A stretch of 64,000 nucleotides of DNA from Cucumis sativus (GCF_000004075.3 NC_026657.2:15562001-15626000); one strand, 5' to 3'. Shown: positions 24,271 to 36,547, counted from the stretch's first letter. Notes: generated from the sequence alone by a model not told the origin. Numbers and translations: made by a program.

Positions 24271-25975
24271 CTAACTTATATTTTACGGGTGGGTTGGGTT
24301 GAGTTGAAAACTTCAGTCAAGCTATTCGAGTTGGTAATCCAACCCAATTCACTTACATCACTGATTAAATGGGACATAGGTCAAACTAGGAAGAATTATA
24401 TGAATGGAGATGGAACCTGTCATGTTATTTTTTCAAAATGTCTAAAATTTCGGTGTGATTTCATACAAAATGTCTAAAATTTCATCCACATTTGAAGTTT
24501 ATTTTTTGTGATTTGTAATTTATTTTATTATGTAACTAAAACATCGATTAACCCTTTATATAAATAAATGTGAAAATATCCATAAAAATATTGATAATTG
24601 TTGGAAATTTAAAATGGTGGCTTCAACTTGAAATTTTGGTTTTTATTTTGGATGCTAAGAAATTTGATGTAAAAATTGGATAAATTAGACTAAATTTTTT
24701 TTCTTTTACTTCTTTTCAAGTTTAAAAGTATTTACGAAACTTTTCAATAGTTTAGTGGTATTTTTTAAACAAAACTTTAATAGTTTTCATTCAAAATAAA
24801 GAATAAGAGTGTTTTTGAACCATTTTTAAAAGTGAACACTCTTGAAACTTTCAAAAGTTTAAGGGCATTTTTTACGCAAACTACATAATTTAGGACCAGT
24901 TTTTACAATTTAGCCTCAACAATTTAATCCCTTCGTTTATGATGACATTTATTACTTTTTATTTGTTTTAGTATGTATTGTTATAATTTTTAAAATTTAA
25001 TAATATCACTAACGTGGACGATCTGGAGTATCTTATCTGCTACTTTAATTAAACTCGTTAATGAGAGGTGCCTATATAAATACCCTAAGGATTAATCGTA
25101 TCTTCATCTGCAAAGTTTTCTTTTCACCTTATCAAGGAACCTAGAGAGAGAAACACAATCCTTAACATCATTAATGATCACTAACGAAGGTATATTATTT
25201 TAACTAGTGTTATTGCGAAAAACATCTAGTTTAAAATAGATTGACATTTATTGTTTCTATACAATATTATGTTTTTACTCTATAATGGTTAAGTTAAAAC
25301 TTTCAATGTGTGCACTAGATTTAAATGTCATAGTCGTCTAGTTGGAGTTGGGAGTTGTTGGTTGGAAGTTGTGTTGTTGAAACTTAATTGATCGTGTTGC
25401 TTGCTCTTCGTCGAAATACGGTTTAGGTTTGGGTGTGATCAAGAGGAATGAGGGAGGGCATATCACGTTGTTGTTGTCTTCCGATGGGGTTTCTTCACAA
25501 TTGTAGGCGGTGAGATCTTTGTTGTACTGGAAAGCTTGCTCGTGGGAGCTTTTGGATGGAATTCGACGTTGAATGTATGAGTGTTCAAATAATTCGACAA
25601 GAAAGTTATCCAACCAAATTTAACTTGAATTTATAATATTATTAAAATATATATTATAATTATTACATATTACTATTAAGTTTGTTTGAAATATATACTA
25701 GATATTAGATTTTGATATTTAACCTTTGAGTTATGAAACTTTTGTTATTAACATGTATTGTAGACAAATTTAAATATTTTAAATCAATAAAAAATATATT
25801 TAAAATAAATAAATAAATAATCTGACAACCAAATCTAACCCAACCCAAAATTTAAAGGTTGGGTTGGATGGAGTTGACGATTTTACTTGTTATTTTGGTT
25901 GTCAATTTAATCAACTAAAAAATTTGGATTGGTAAAAAAATCTCCCAAATTCAATCCAACCAAACTTAATTTATA
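24271..25975. mobile_element. Possible decayed DNA transposon with GGTTGGGTTGAG-type ends
   Basis: The left side reads GGGTGGGTTGGGTTGAGTTG at about 24,285. The right side, read on the minus strand from 25,965, gives GGTTGGATTGAATTTGG, a weak inverted match. An inner inverted pair, AACCCAACCC and GGTTGGGTTGG, sits at 25,838-25,867. Such WSGGTTGGGTTG ends occur in plant hAT-like elements. No transposase coding and no target duplication were found, so this stays tentative. Confidence 0.25.
25338..25613 (-). CDS. Unrecognised 91-codon ORF, possibly a gene fragment
   Basis: An ORF on the minus strand starts MDNFLVELFEHSY and ends QPTTPNSN. It is clearly richer in G and C than its AT-rich surroundings and uses varied codons, which is unusual here. 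No domain or family was recognised: no signal peptide, membrane segment or known motif. It lies inside the tentative transposon-like interval 24,271-25,975, so a captured or decayed gene piece is one reading. It could also be chance. Confidence 0.2.
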   Translation of the reverse strand: MDNFLVELFEHSYIQRRIPSKSSHEQAFQYNKDLTAYNCEETPSEDNNNVICPPSFLLITPKPKPYFDEEQATRSIKFQQHNFQPTTPNSN

Positions 25976-28529
25976 AATTAAGATACGCTCCTAGATGTTG
26001 TAAGTTGGTAGCCCATTCTTTGACCAAACATGCTTTGTCACTCAGAGTTTGGATTATTTCTTTCTCGATTGGCTTTTTTGTATTGTCAAAGCGGGTAAGA
26101 ATGATTTTAATGATTAATACATTCTTACCTTGTTGGCTTTCTTTTAAAAGGCACATTGAACCGTAGTTCTTAGTTTGTAGTATTTAGGCATAATGTTTTT
26201 GTTGTAATAGTCTTGGAAACCTATTGAAATCCATCCTCTCTCCACTCCTATCCATCTATTTAAAATTCAACTCTATCAAAGTTGTTAATGTTTAATGTGA
26301 CCATACTACATATACACTCCTGATCTAATTTTTCCTCATTCACACATACATATATATTGAAAAATCGTATTAAAAAATATAACTTGACACTAATTGATAT
26401 ATTTATTGTAGAAAACGCAAAAGTAATATATCAACTGGAAACTACGCAGTATTATTCCCTTAATTTTCTTTTCCATTTTATTCTCGAAAGAATTTTTTTT
26501 TATGACTTATTTCAAGTTAGTTTCATTTTTTGTGATTTTTCCTTTACATAGTTGAAAATGTTAAAAATTAAATATCTTACAAGTAAATTAGGGTATTGGT
26601 ATGTGAGTCATTAACTAATATAGCCTAAATTGTTATATGATATTACATAATAGATCTAAATTTATAATAAATTTCACAAATGTCCTAAATAGACCTATAT
26701 ATTACATAAATGTAGGGCACAAATTATATATATACTCATTCCTAATATTAAATTGATTATAAAAATAAATAAATGGAAAAATACGTGATTACGATTTAGG
26801 AAAGAAATCAACCACAATTCAAACTTTTCTTATTCAAACACCACTTACTCCTTCCATTATAATTGCAAAAGTCACCATTTATACAGAGAAACTTGAGAGA
26901 TTTCGGCGGTGAAGAAGAAAAAGTTTCATGGCCGGCAAAAACAGTATTTTTCGACAGAATTTAGGTATAAAATTCGAGGTTAGTACTGTATATTTTGAAA
27001 AATACGAATATTATGGTATATTGAGCATATTATAGATACTCCATTAATTGGTGAACTACATAGACAAACAAAAGATAATGAAGATTTTGGCCTTCTTGTA
27101 AAAAATTATTAGAACTATATGTCACTAAATATTAATGTTGTAAATAAAATGGGGTATATATATGCTAAGTTACATACAAAACTATTTTATTTTACGGATA
27201 TATTAAAGTATATATTGTTCATTTAAAAAATACTACAGGAAAAAAATTGGAGGTCTTACTGTATATCATTATATATGTGTTATTTGTGTATATGAAGTGA
27301 TATATATGTGTATAAAGTAATAATATGAATGTATGATATTCACACCCTATATTATATATACATTGTGAATGTGTAGTTTACTTCTGTTTTATAAATATTT
27401 ACTATATAAACATATATTTTAAATTCAAATTCTATCAAAATTACATAGTTTACCGTATATTTATTATAAATAATATGGGGTATATATATATAATAAATCA
27501 CACAAGAAAACTATTATATTTTACGATTATATTAAATTATACATTATTAATTTAAAAATTAGATAAAGTGATAATAAGTATGTACCATATTTTCACTTAT
27601 ATATTATAGTTTACTACTATTTTAATATTATTTACTATATAAACATATATTTCAAAGTCAATGTCGGAAAGAATTATGTAGTATACGGTACAAGAATAAT
27701 GAAAAATTACCCAAGCGAAAAAATTGGATGACTTACTATGTAATATTATATATGTGCTATTGTGTATATTGTATATATGTAGTGATATATGTGTGTAAGC
27801 AATACAATAGAATAAAAGGTTAACACGTACTAAGTAAAGTACGATATAATGGAATGACGAATAATGCAACGATTTGAAGAAAAAAACTAATCGAAAGTTT
27901 GATGAGAATGAAAGGACAAAATAAACCGAATACCAAATAGGAAACGATGAAGAACGATATTGAAGACACCCGAATTTATGGAAGAAAGGAGCGAAGTGAA
28001 GGAAGAAGTAAACATTGTGGAAATTATGAAGACGTTGCTGGAATAAAATAAAGAAAAAATTAAATGATGAAGTGGTTGCCGACGACAGATAGAAGCTTTC
28101 AGAATAATAACGTGGTGTGGAAAATATGTTATACAATTATAATTAATTATTATATTATTTCATATTATAAAAGATTTTGTTTTATACCTAATTAAAAAAC
28201 TATTACCAATTGATGGAAATGATAAAGTTACACATTTAAATAAGAAAGTTAATTGAATATTGAATGTAAAGGAAACAAGGATGACCCTAATCTAAATACA
28301 TTAATTTGTCTCATACACTATCATAATTATTTAAAAAATATATGAATTCTTGTTTAAGAAAATAAATTTTAGTTTAGAACGTTTGTGAAATTCTATAGTT
28401 AGTTTTGGTCTTTTTCACTAAATCTTTCTTGATATATTTAAGAAGAAAAATAGAAATGTAGAGAGAGTAAATATTAAGGTCATTTAGGATTTTATGATAT
28501 CAATGGTGGGAAGTTATTTGAAAAAATAA
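25976..28529. other. AT-rich intergenic DNA with a diverged internal duplication
   Basis: No gene was recognised. The 27,130-27,690 part contains two diverged copies of an AT-rich unit, annotated separately. Open frames such as the one at 27,597-28,136 are low-complexity Phe/Ser/Tyr-rich and are not believed to be coding. Confidence 0.5.
27130..27690 (+). repeat. Diverged direct duplication of an AT-rich unit
   Basis: Copy one (about 27,145-27,425) and copy two (about 27,470-27,655) share an ordered set of words: ATGGGGTATATATAT, CTATT(A/T)TATTTTACG, ATATTAAA(G/T)TATA, AATTTAAAAA, then TATAGTTTACT and TTTACTATATAAACATATATTT. Copy two is shorter by internal loss. There is no coding sense. Confidence 0.55.
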
Positions 28530-29178
28530 TTGTGAAAAATGGGTGGTATTGAAACTATTTAGGAAAATGGGGTAAATTTTTTGTCATTAGAATGCGTCTC
28601 TTCTTCAAGAGACCTATTCTACTTTTTTCTTTAATTTCACCCTATTCTCTCTCCCTCTCACATCCATTTTATTTATTTTTTTAAATAAATTCATTTTTTC
28701 TTTTGTTTTCTTTAATTTTACATTATTATTTAATAATTAATAATTATTAACTTTTATTTTTTAAAAATAAATTCAGTTTTTCTTTTTTATTTAGTCAATT
28801 TTTAATTATTATTATTTATTTTCGGTAAATAAATTCAGTTTTTTTCTTTTTTTCTTTTTTAATTTTCTATTATTGTTTAATCAATTCTTAATTATTATTT
28901 TTGTTTTAAATAAATTTAGCCTTTTCTTTTAAATTTTCATTATTACTTAAGGAATTCTTAATTGTTATTTTTGGTTTTATTTATTTTTAAAATAAATTCA
29001 ACATTTTCTCACAATAAATACTGAATTTATTTTTTAAAAATAAATAAAATGAACGTGAAAGGAGAGAGAATAGGATGAAATTAAAAAAGAAAGAAGAAAG
29101 GTAGAATGCTTCTCTTGGACAAAATTTTCACCCCATTACTCTAAATAGTTTCAATACCAACCTTTTTTCTCAATACTT
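28530..29178. mobile_element. Fold-back (MITE-like) element with long terminal inverted repeats
   Basis: The left arm (about 28,535-28,690) and right arm (about 29,015-29,175) are inverted copies. GGTGGTATTGAAACTATTTA on the left matches TAAATAGTTTCAATACCAACC on the right in reverse. So do AATGGGGT, the AATGC/GCATTCTAC block, TTTAATTTCACCCTATTCTC, the CTCTC run and CATTTTATTTATTTTT. Arms of roughly 140-160 bases enclose about 325 bases of T-rich sequence. No transposase is present. Transcribed, the element would form one long hairpin. It lies about 160 bases upstream of the start of the GC-richer leader of the Pcc1 gene. Confidence 0.75.
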
Positions 29179-29319
29179 CTATCAATAATCTAATTACATT
29201 TCAAAATTGTCTTAAAATATAATAATAATCAACGTAAATAAATAAAATAATTTTAACCATTTTTTCATTTACAATAATGAAATAATAATAAAAAAAAAAA
29301 CAAATAAACCCTAAAATAA

Positions 29320-29584
29320 TTCTCTCACGTCCGAGTCAGTCGTCTTCGTCTTCAACGAGTCACGGTCTCAACTTCTTCCCATTTCTTCCACTGCCACGCC
29401 TCAGCCTCGCCGCCGACCATCCTCGCCACGCCTCCTACTACCCGCTGCCGTTACCGGTCAGTTTCAAAGCGCTCTTCAGCTCGTCAAACCCTTTCATAAA
29501 CTCAACCTTCTCTATATTCTTATCTTTGCTTCATAGGTTTATTTGTGGGGGGAAATCTGGCTGTTTTTCATTAGAATTGAAGCA
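29320..29584 (+). promoter_or_regulatory. 5' leader region of the Pcc1 gene
   Basis: Base composition shifts sharply at about 29,325 from AT-rich to a C-rich, CTTC/GCC-rich stretch typical of plant 5' UTRs. It runs into ATG at 29,585. A leader intron is possible (GTCAGTTTC near 29,457 as donor) but was not resolved. Confidence 0.45.
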
Positions 29585-30898
29585 ATGACTCCCACAGCTT
29601 CCGTCGCTTCTCATGGAGAGCCCAAATGGGAATTCAGCTGGTTGTTCTCTCTCTCTAAGTCCATAAATGTATAATTATAAGTTTTCCTTTTATTATATGC
29701 CATATGCTTTGAAATCGATTTCTTCGTAGATGTCCATGTTAACTTTTCCTCTTTAGCTTTATCTTTAATTAATTCTCCTGTGATTAATCATCTAAGTTCT
29801 TTCTCTGGTTCATTGCAATCTCCACAAACAAAATAAGACAATGATAATGATTATCATCTTGTTCTTGCTCTTGTCAACCCTTTGTCTGGTTTTCTTTTCA
29901 CCCTGAAAGTTCAATTTTTTGTTGCTGAATCATACGGATTTTGTGGCCAAAGCAGTGTCATGAAAGCTTACTGTTTGAATGCCTTAAATTAGTTGTTGGT
30001 ACTTATGTTATTTATAATTTTGACTCTAGGTTTAGATGAGCGTACTATATGTACAAACTCTCTGCTGTTAGAAGTTGTAATTCGTAATTTGATATTTCTC
30101 TCTCATAATAAAAGTGTTCTCCTCCTTTGTCCGTTGATTTAAATAACACTATTAGTTAACCTTGTAAATCTTTCTGTCTATTTCTCTGTTGCTTACGTTT
30201 TCTGTTTTCTTTGATTGTCAATTGCCACCAAGTTCTCGGTTGTTGGAATGGAGTGGATAACTAGCCAAATCTCTGTTCTTTTGCTGTTGTTTTTGGAAGC
30301 CAAATTTGATTTTTCAGTCTTGTTAGCGTTCAGCAATTGCTACTTGTTTCTAAAACGGTCATCGCTTCTTTCCTTAAATAACCAACTGTTTTTTTATCAT
30401 ACATCGGAAACATGCAGTTCAACTCATTGTTAGCGATCTTTCATCTATTCTATATTGCCTTCATAAAGACATGGTTTGCCCTCTGCAGTGACTTTGAAGT
30501 CGATTATGAGTCTGAGAAGAAAGCTTCAATTGTCTATAAAGCTTTAGTCGTTGATAAAGAGGTGCTTCTCGATGATATCAATCTTCACCTTGTTCCTCCA
30601 GAGTTAACTTGTTTCTGATTCCATTTGTGTGCTATGAACAGTTACAGCCAGACAAGGTGAAAAGGGCGATGTCAAATTCTGATGGAAAACTTTCAATGTG
30701 AGCCTCTTTTTTGGTCCTTGCATTCATAGTTTTTAATGTACTTACAGCTTAGTAATGCTATTGCATTCTATCATATTTTGTAGACATTTTGAGGCAGTGG
30801 AAGCAAGGTTTTTGCGTGCATCATTCAGTGCGTTTGTAGATGTGCTTACTCTTGCCACAAAAACAATCGAAGATTTTGGACAAGAAGAGGATTTCTGA
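29585..30898 (+). CDS. PCC1: KEOPS/EKC complex subunit Pcc1 (LAGE3 family)
   Basis: Four exons: 29585-29640, 30489-30561, 30642-30697 and 30784-30898, giving 99 residues. All joins are GT-AG and in frame. The protein is a compact Pcc1 fold: a short N-tail, FSCDFEVDYESEKKASIVYK, LQPDKVKRAMSNSDGKLSI, then HFEAVEARFLRASFSAFVDV, LTLATKTIEDFG. The EA-ARFLRAS-SAF helix and the ending TIEDFG are family marks. Pcc1 dimerises and binds Kae1/OSGEP in the complex that makes the N6-threonylcarbamoyl-adenosine of ANN-decoding tRNAs. The size fits the family (80-140). The first intron (849 bases) dominates the gene. No other domain is present. Confidence 0.88.
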
Positions 30899-31890
30899 TA
30901 GCCTTACTGACCTATTTACATGGCTCTCAAATATCAAGTGTCATTTTTTTTTTTTTTTTTGCTTAAAGTAGCTCTGGTTTTAATTTACATCTGACCTGTA
31001 ATTTTATCACAATGTTTTGTTATTGTTTGATCGAGTGTGAAGGTCTTTCTCCACCCATCATTCGAACATTGAGATCTAACAAGATAAACATTTTCGGTAA
31101 ACAATTTGTCCTTTTACTCCTTGCAGTCAACCATATAACTACTTGATATGTTATTTTTATGCCAAATGTAGTTTCAAGCATTTACTGATATGGTTAAATA
31201 TACAAGGAATTAGCATGGATGATTTTGTTCCTCTATTTTAATACTGGAAAGTCTTTGTGTGTGTTTTTTGGAATGAAGAACTGAACCTACGTCATGGGTG
31301 GTGGGCCCCAATTGATTACTCTTTTAGTTGTTTACCTGTTGTAAACTTTGGAGTCCATTTTTAAACCTATATTAAAACAAAGGAAAAATATGTTGTTTTG
31401 TTCTTGATTTGAAGAAACTTAGGTTTCAAAGTGTTACACATTTCAATTCTACTTTTGACATTTGAATTTTGCTTCAACTTTGTCCATATATTTCTATAGT
31501 TACATTTTATTACAAATTGATAAACATGACTCCACTTCAAACTTGATAGTAAAAGGAATGATCTAAGTTTGTTATTTTATTGAGGATGTAGCACGGCAAA
31601 GCATTGTGCAGCTAGGAAAAAAAGAAGTTTACATTGAAGAATAGAGGGCGCCGTTTGATGTGCCACGATGATATCACTTGTATTACTATAATTTGAAGTA
31701 AAAAGAAAATAATAATAATAACAAAGAAATGATTTCAGCATGGGACGAAGGAAAACTGCTATATGAAATTACAATAATGATAACAAAGAAATGGTTTCAG
31801 TACAAAGTGGCATCTGTGAAGAATTGAATTTGAAGCCCTCATGCACCAGCTGTTTCCACTGCTGTTCATTGTTTTCTTGAAACTCTTGTA
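30899..31890. other. Convergent 3' flanks of Pcc1 and the ABI-like gene
   Basis: The two genes point toward each other across about 1 kb. A 17-base T run lies at about 30,944-30,960. No coding stretch was recognised. Confidence 0.5.
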
Positions 31891-34272
31891 CTAGTATTCA
31901 TCCAAATAAGTGTACAACATGTCGTCTTTCTTCGACTTGCGTCGGCTAAGCAGGGCCTTTAATAGGCGCTTGCTTTTGCTGGGATATTGTTCAACATCCT
32001 TGCTGTTGTCCCTTTCCCTTTCCCTTTCCCTTTCCCTTTCTGCTGGTATTCGCATTGATGCTGATTTCCGAGGTTCTGAAGGATACTGGGAGGAAAGAAA
32101 AATGTGTGTTGAACAGTCACAGTTACTCATAAACTATATATTTTTGGAAAACATAAATGCAATTTAAAAGAAAGGAGAGCATAATGAACACACCCGCCGT
32201 TGGCCATTGGAATTACTTGGAGTGGTTGGCCGACTTGAGTGTGGAGTAGTCGATCGACTTGAGCTTTGTGTCTTTGGCCTACTCGAGAGCGAACCAGAAC
32301 GCAAAAGTGGAAACCGATGTGGTGAAACCGATCTCTTATCTGCTTTGAAACAATCATGATTGGATTTTACGGGAGTGAACATAAGGCTATGACTTCAAAA
32401 AGCAATATTTTAACTACACAAAAGATGCAAAGTGGCAGCTAAAGGGAAGGGGAAAGAGCATGTGAACCTAATTCCTTCTTGGGCATGGTAGACGTGAATG
32501 AGAACGTTCTAGGTTGCGGGGACGGGGATGCTCGTTGAGAAGGCACAGGAGAATTTTCTTTACTGCACGAGAAACATTCAAAGTTGAGACAGAATTCATT
32601 AATCCCAGGTCACTAGAAGGAGAGATGTAAATGCAAGCAAGCAATTTTGGTGCAGATCGGTAGAAAATGTGTTTACCTTATGATGGATGGTGGCGTTTCT
32701 CTGATAGTTGCTCGGACGGCTAGAGGAAATCAGTCACATTAATAAATGGCGAAGTTCCATTTGAAAATTTCCCAAAGTGAAATCACAAGAAATGGTTGGT
32801 TTAGCAGCTTACCATTTCTAAATTGGTGCCACTCATCTTCATCATTTAGGTTGCACCCTTGGTACTTGGATTTAGTTTGGGTACCCCCATTCATGGTCTC
32901 CCCAACTGGACAAATTTTATGAACATAAGAACTCGATATTTTTTTTGTTATCTCATAATGCAAGAGAAACAAACTGAAGTCTTGGGGAACAGATGGTAAA
33001 CTTGCCTGGTAATATGTAGCGCTTGTGATACTTTGGTGTATTTATCACCAAGGATTGTTGGGAATGCCCTTCATGATCGATATATTCTTGACATGTTCTT
33101 AGCCTCTAATAGCCCCATCAAAAAAGTAACAACAATGTCAATAAATTTGTGAATCTATCTGCAAAAAACCATATGTATTGATGCAGGGAAAATACAATAT
33201 TCGAATGAGAAACTGTTAAGGTACCACCTAAGTAGAATACGCGCGAACACTAAAAGATGATTTGTATTGCAATATAAATGAAGAAACTACAATATAAAAT
33301 AACATAAACTTTCGAGATGGCTAGTCTCCAAATTTCCCAAAGGAGATCCTACACAATTCTTCCCACCTTGCTCCCAACAGACTCTCTCCACTTATAACTA
33401 AAAACTTAAACAAACTTACTAGCCATCTTTCTATTAATCATACTAACAATCCTAATATATCTCTAACTCGGACTATGGTGTTTAAAGACAAGATTGACAA
33501 AACAAAAAAAGCTAGTTTCTAGAGGGTTTATGGAGCACTTTATGAACCAGGCCAAAAGGGCATAAAAGTGACCATTCAGAGAATACTTGGCTCTGTGAAA
33601 ATGAGAATTAATCACCTTCCTCTCAATCTCTACGCCTAACAATTATGGATTTTAGAGGATCTATATTCAACGCATGAGACGTTCATGGCTTGTTCATTTT
33701 TTTATTCTGCCAATAACTTGCAAGGAGAAGTTATCTAAATTGCAACACTAATGAAGCTTGATCTTACCTGTTCAATGCATGACACTCTAAACTCTGTTCC
33801 AGATACTTCGTCAACCTTTTCATCCAAAAGATCATTAACCTTAAAAGTAACAGAACCTAAGTGATCCACAGTATTCACAAGAGCTTTAACAGCATAATCT
33901 TTCAATGTTTCTACCACTCTGCAGAAGGAAAAAGAATGATTGTTTCCAGTTCAATCTCTAATAAACTAATACTAATAGAAGGAAAGCTTTGATTACTTCC
34001 TTCTGAAAAGCCTTTCAACTAACTCACATCTGTTTTTGGTCGTCATTTGTGTATGAAAGTTCAAAATACTCTGCTGCTGAGTATAATTGTGCCCTCAGGT
34101 TCTTTAAATCCTGAAAATCAAATGCAGAAAGAAGGTAAGTAATGGATGAAGACTTGTCATTTTCCAAAAACCTTTGCGAAGGGCGAATGAGTACCTTGAG
34201 ACAATCAGAGAAAATCAAACTCTGCTTCATAGAAATCTCATCAAAATTGGATGTTTCTTGTGAGATAGGCAT
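31891..34272 (-). CDS. Abl-interactor-like protein (ABIL), SCAR/WAVE complex subunit
   Basis: Nine exons: 34195-34272, 34028-34110, 33768-33918, 33006-33105, 32813-32905, 32677-32719, 32468-32562, 32194-32339 and 31891-32085, giving 327 residues. The N-terminal half holds the ABI/HHR core: [29 protein letters not shown] and [20 protein letters not shown]. Residues [17 protein letters not shown] lead into a Ser/Pro/Arg-rich linker ([26 protein letters not shown]). The C-terminus is basic ([19 protein letters not shown]). ABIL proteins are the ABI subunit that helps SCAR/WAVE activate ARP2/3 actin nucleation. Which paralogue it is (ABIL2 or ABIL3 type) was not settled. Intron 4 uses a GC donor (CAG|GCAAGT). 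Intron 3 contains an LTR-like block. Exon 9 has a CTTTCC hexamer run encoding alternating Arg-Glu. Confidence 0.9.
32006..32043. repeat. CTTTCC hexanucleotide repeat inside the ABIL coding exon
   Basis: About five to six CTTTCC units in a row encode a run of alternating Glu and Arg near the C-terminus of the ABI-like protein. Because the unit is six bases, gain or loss of copies keeps the frame. Confidence 0.85.
33214..33448 (-). repeat. Candidate solo LTR in intron 3 of the ABI-like gene
   Basis: On the minus strand a 235-base block begins TGTTAGTATGATTAATAG and ends GGTACCTTAACA, so it has TGTTA...TAACA short inverted ends. It also carries a TATA-like AGTTATAAGTGG. That form and size fit a Ty1/copia solo LTR. 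No matching five-base duplication is visible (GAAAC on one side, ATCCT on the other), so the ends or the event are uncertain. Confidence 0.45.
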
Positions 34273-35500
34273 TGTACAAGATTTGGTTTTAGTCCAGAAA
34301 ATGAGATTTGAACACAAACTATTAAATCTGCAACCATCAAATTTCAAAAGGCCAAAAATTCAGCAATCAAATGAAGCCAATGAGAAGAAATGAAAAATCA
34401 TTGAATCAAGTAATATTCCTACTTGCAGGAAAAACATTCATAAAAAAAATTCAAAACTAACTTTAGAAACCTTAGAATCCTAAAAGTTTTATACTATAGC
34501 CTGAAAGGAAAAGCAGAACAGACAACAAAAGTATTTATTTTAGCAGGAGAGAGACAGCATTCCCTTTGACAGGTTACAAGTAATCAGAATCCTCAATTCA
34601 ATTCAATAAATTAAAGAATAGTTGACTTGCTGTCTCATACATTAAACATATACCAAATTCAAATCAATCATAAACATAAAACAGAAAGTGCGTTGCCATA
34701 ATTCAAGCAGAGAAGGGGAAAAAAAAACTCCCCAAACAGATAAGCAAAGGTTAGAATTCCAAGTATTGAAAAAGCGCATTCTGTCTGAATCTTCACCAGG
34801 ACTCAACCTATACTGCATAATTAAAACTTAAAGCAACCCTCTAAAATCTTGAAAGCTGTCAATACACTCCTTAAGAACGTCGAAAAAGCTAAAAAAATCC
34901 AGCATCCTTCAAAGTAATTGAAGAGAATTTTTTTTCAAAACCCCAAATAGCACAGTCAAATTCATAACCATAAGCCTAATTGCTTTCCCATTCCCAATCA
35001 TCTCAGCAACCAAATAAAGGGTTATAGAGAGAAAAGCTAGAAAACTGAAAGAAAGAAAGTTAAAAGGAAAATACATGTACCTATTGTTGTGAAACTGAAG
35101 AGGTTGAAGAAGCTACAAACAGGAGAGTAGGCGAAAACCCATCTGATTTTTCAGCCTCAAAATGTGAAAACACAGTGAATAGAAACAAAAGAAGGCAAAA
35201 AACCAAGTGGGTTTGGTAAAAGATTTTGACTGAAGAAGAGAAAAACGACAATTTAGAAAACCCCTGTAATAAAATGTATGAAGGGAAAGTTTTGAAGGGG
35301 AAAAAGAGGGTCGTCGGCGTTTGAAGGGAAATGGGAGAGACAAACATCAAGGCGAGCACGTCGATTATTAAGCCAGAAAATCAGGGGCATTGTGGTTTTG
35401 GGTTTTAAAAGAGAGGAAAAGAAAAAAAATTGGAAATGGAAGCTGAGAAGTCCTGTTCCTTTTTGAAGCAAAAGTGGGGATTTTGTATATGAAAATTCCA
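34273..35500 (-). promoter_or_regulatory. Leader and promoter side of the ABI-like gene
   Basis: An acceptor-like GGTTGCAG near 34,330 and an upstream GC-richer pyrimidine-rich exon-like stretch (about 35,080-35,450 on the minus strand) suggest a spliced 5' UTR with an intron of about 750 bases. No start codon in frame with the protein was found upstream of 34,272. Confidence 0.35.
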
Positions 35501-36547
35501 TTAATTTACTTCTCTCTCCCCATCATTGCCTCTAATGGTTGCCACTTTTTTCTGTATGTTTGGAATGATGGGTCCCTAAAACCCTTCATTCCACCATTTC
35601 GTTTTTCTTTCTTCTCAAAATGCTAATATGTGCAAGGCCCTCTTGTTGCCTTTTCTCTTTGCCTTTTGCTCTCTCGTTGAATATAAATATTGTCTTGTTT
35701 TCTTTTGATAGCAAATCTCACTTGATTGATTGATTGATTGTGGGGCTAACACCATCTTTGCAATTCAATTAGTTTAGGTTAGTTTCTAAGAAAAACTTTT
35801 TAAAAATTCAGATGCTTTAACTTTTATCACAATTCCTTACCATCATCTTCATTTGCATCATTCTTCAACTTTAAATCAAATTTCATTAACAATTTCTTTC
35901 CTACTTCTCAAATCTTCTCTTACTCTTAAAAACTCTCTTAAACTGTAGCTCGACAAAACTTGAGGTTTGTACACTTAATTTTTTAAAATAAAACATTCAA
36001 ATGTTATCAAATAAGGCTTAAACTTTCATAAAAGTAATAATTTAGTATCTAAACAATGGTAACCTTACATAGTTCCTAAAAACTTATAAGTAATGACTTG
36101 GTCCCTAAAATTTAGTATCTCATAACACATTTAGTAAAACTAAAATGTTTTTTGACCATGAGTTTAGAAAGAAAATGTCAATATCTTTTTTTACCATACG
36201 TAGGATGGAGGGAAACACCTAATCTCAAAGTTGATAGCACATACCTAATGTCAAATAATTAAATAATAACAATATTATCTCTGGAGTTGGAGTTATAAAT
36301 TGATACCTCTCAACAATGGCAAATCCATAAATTTTGTTGACGGACGGATTCATAGTTTAATAAAAATGTCAAATTAAAAGGGTATATAAAATTTTATGAT
36401 TAGAGACAAAAAGTTTTGTTGGATAGTTATGGTGTTTTTCTTTTTTTACATGGGATGAGTGAAGGTTTGAATGAATATGAAAATCATTAAATAAAAAGAG
36501 GTTTGGAGTTGTAATTATAAATGTGTGTTCCTAAAATTTGATAGTTA

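Noticed and set aside
27597-28136. 179-codon minus-strand ORF
   Set aside because: Phe/Ser/Tyr-rich translation of AT-rich repeat DNA; no motif and overlaps the duplicated unit.
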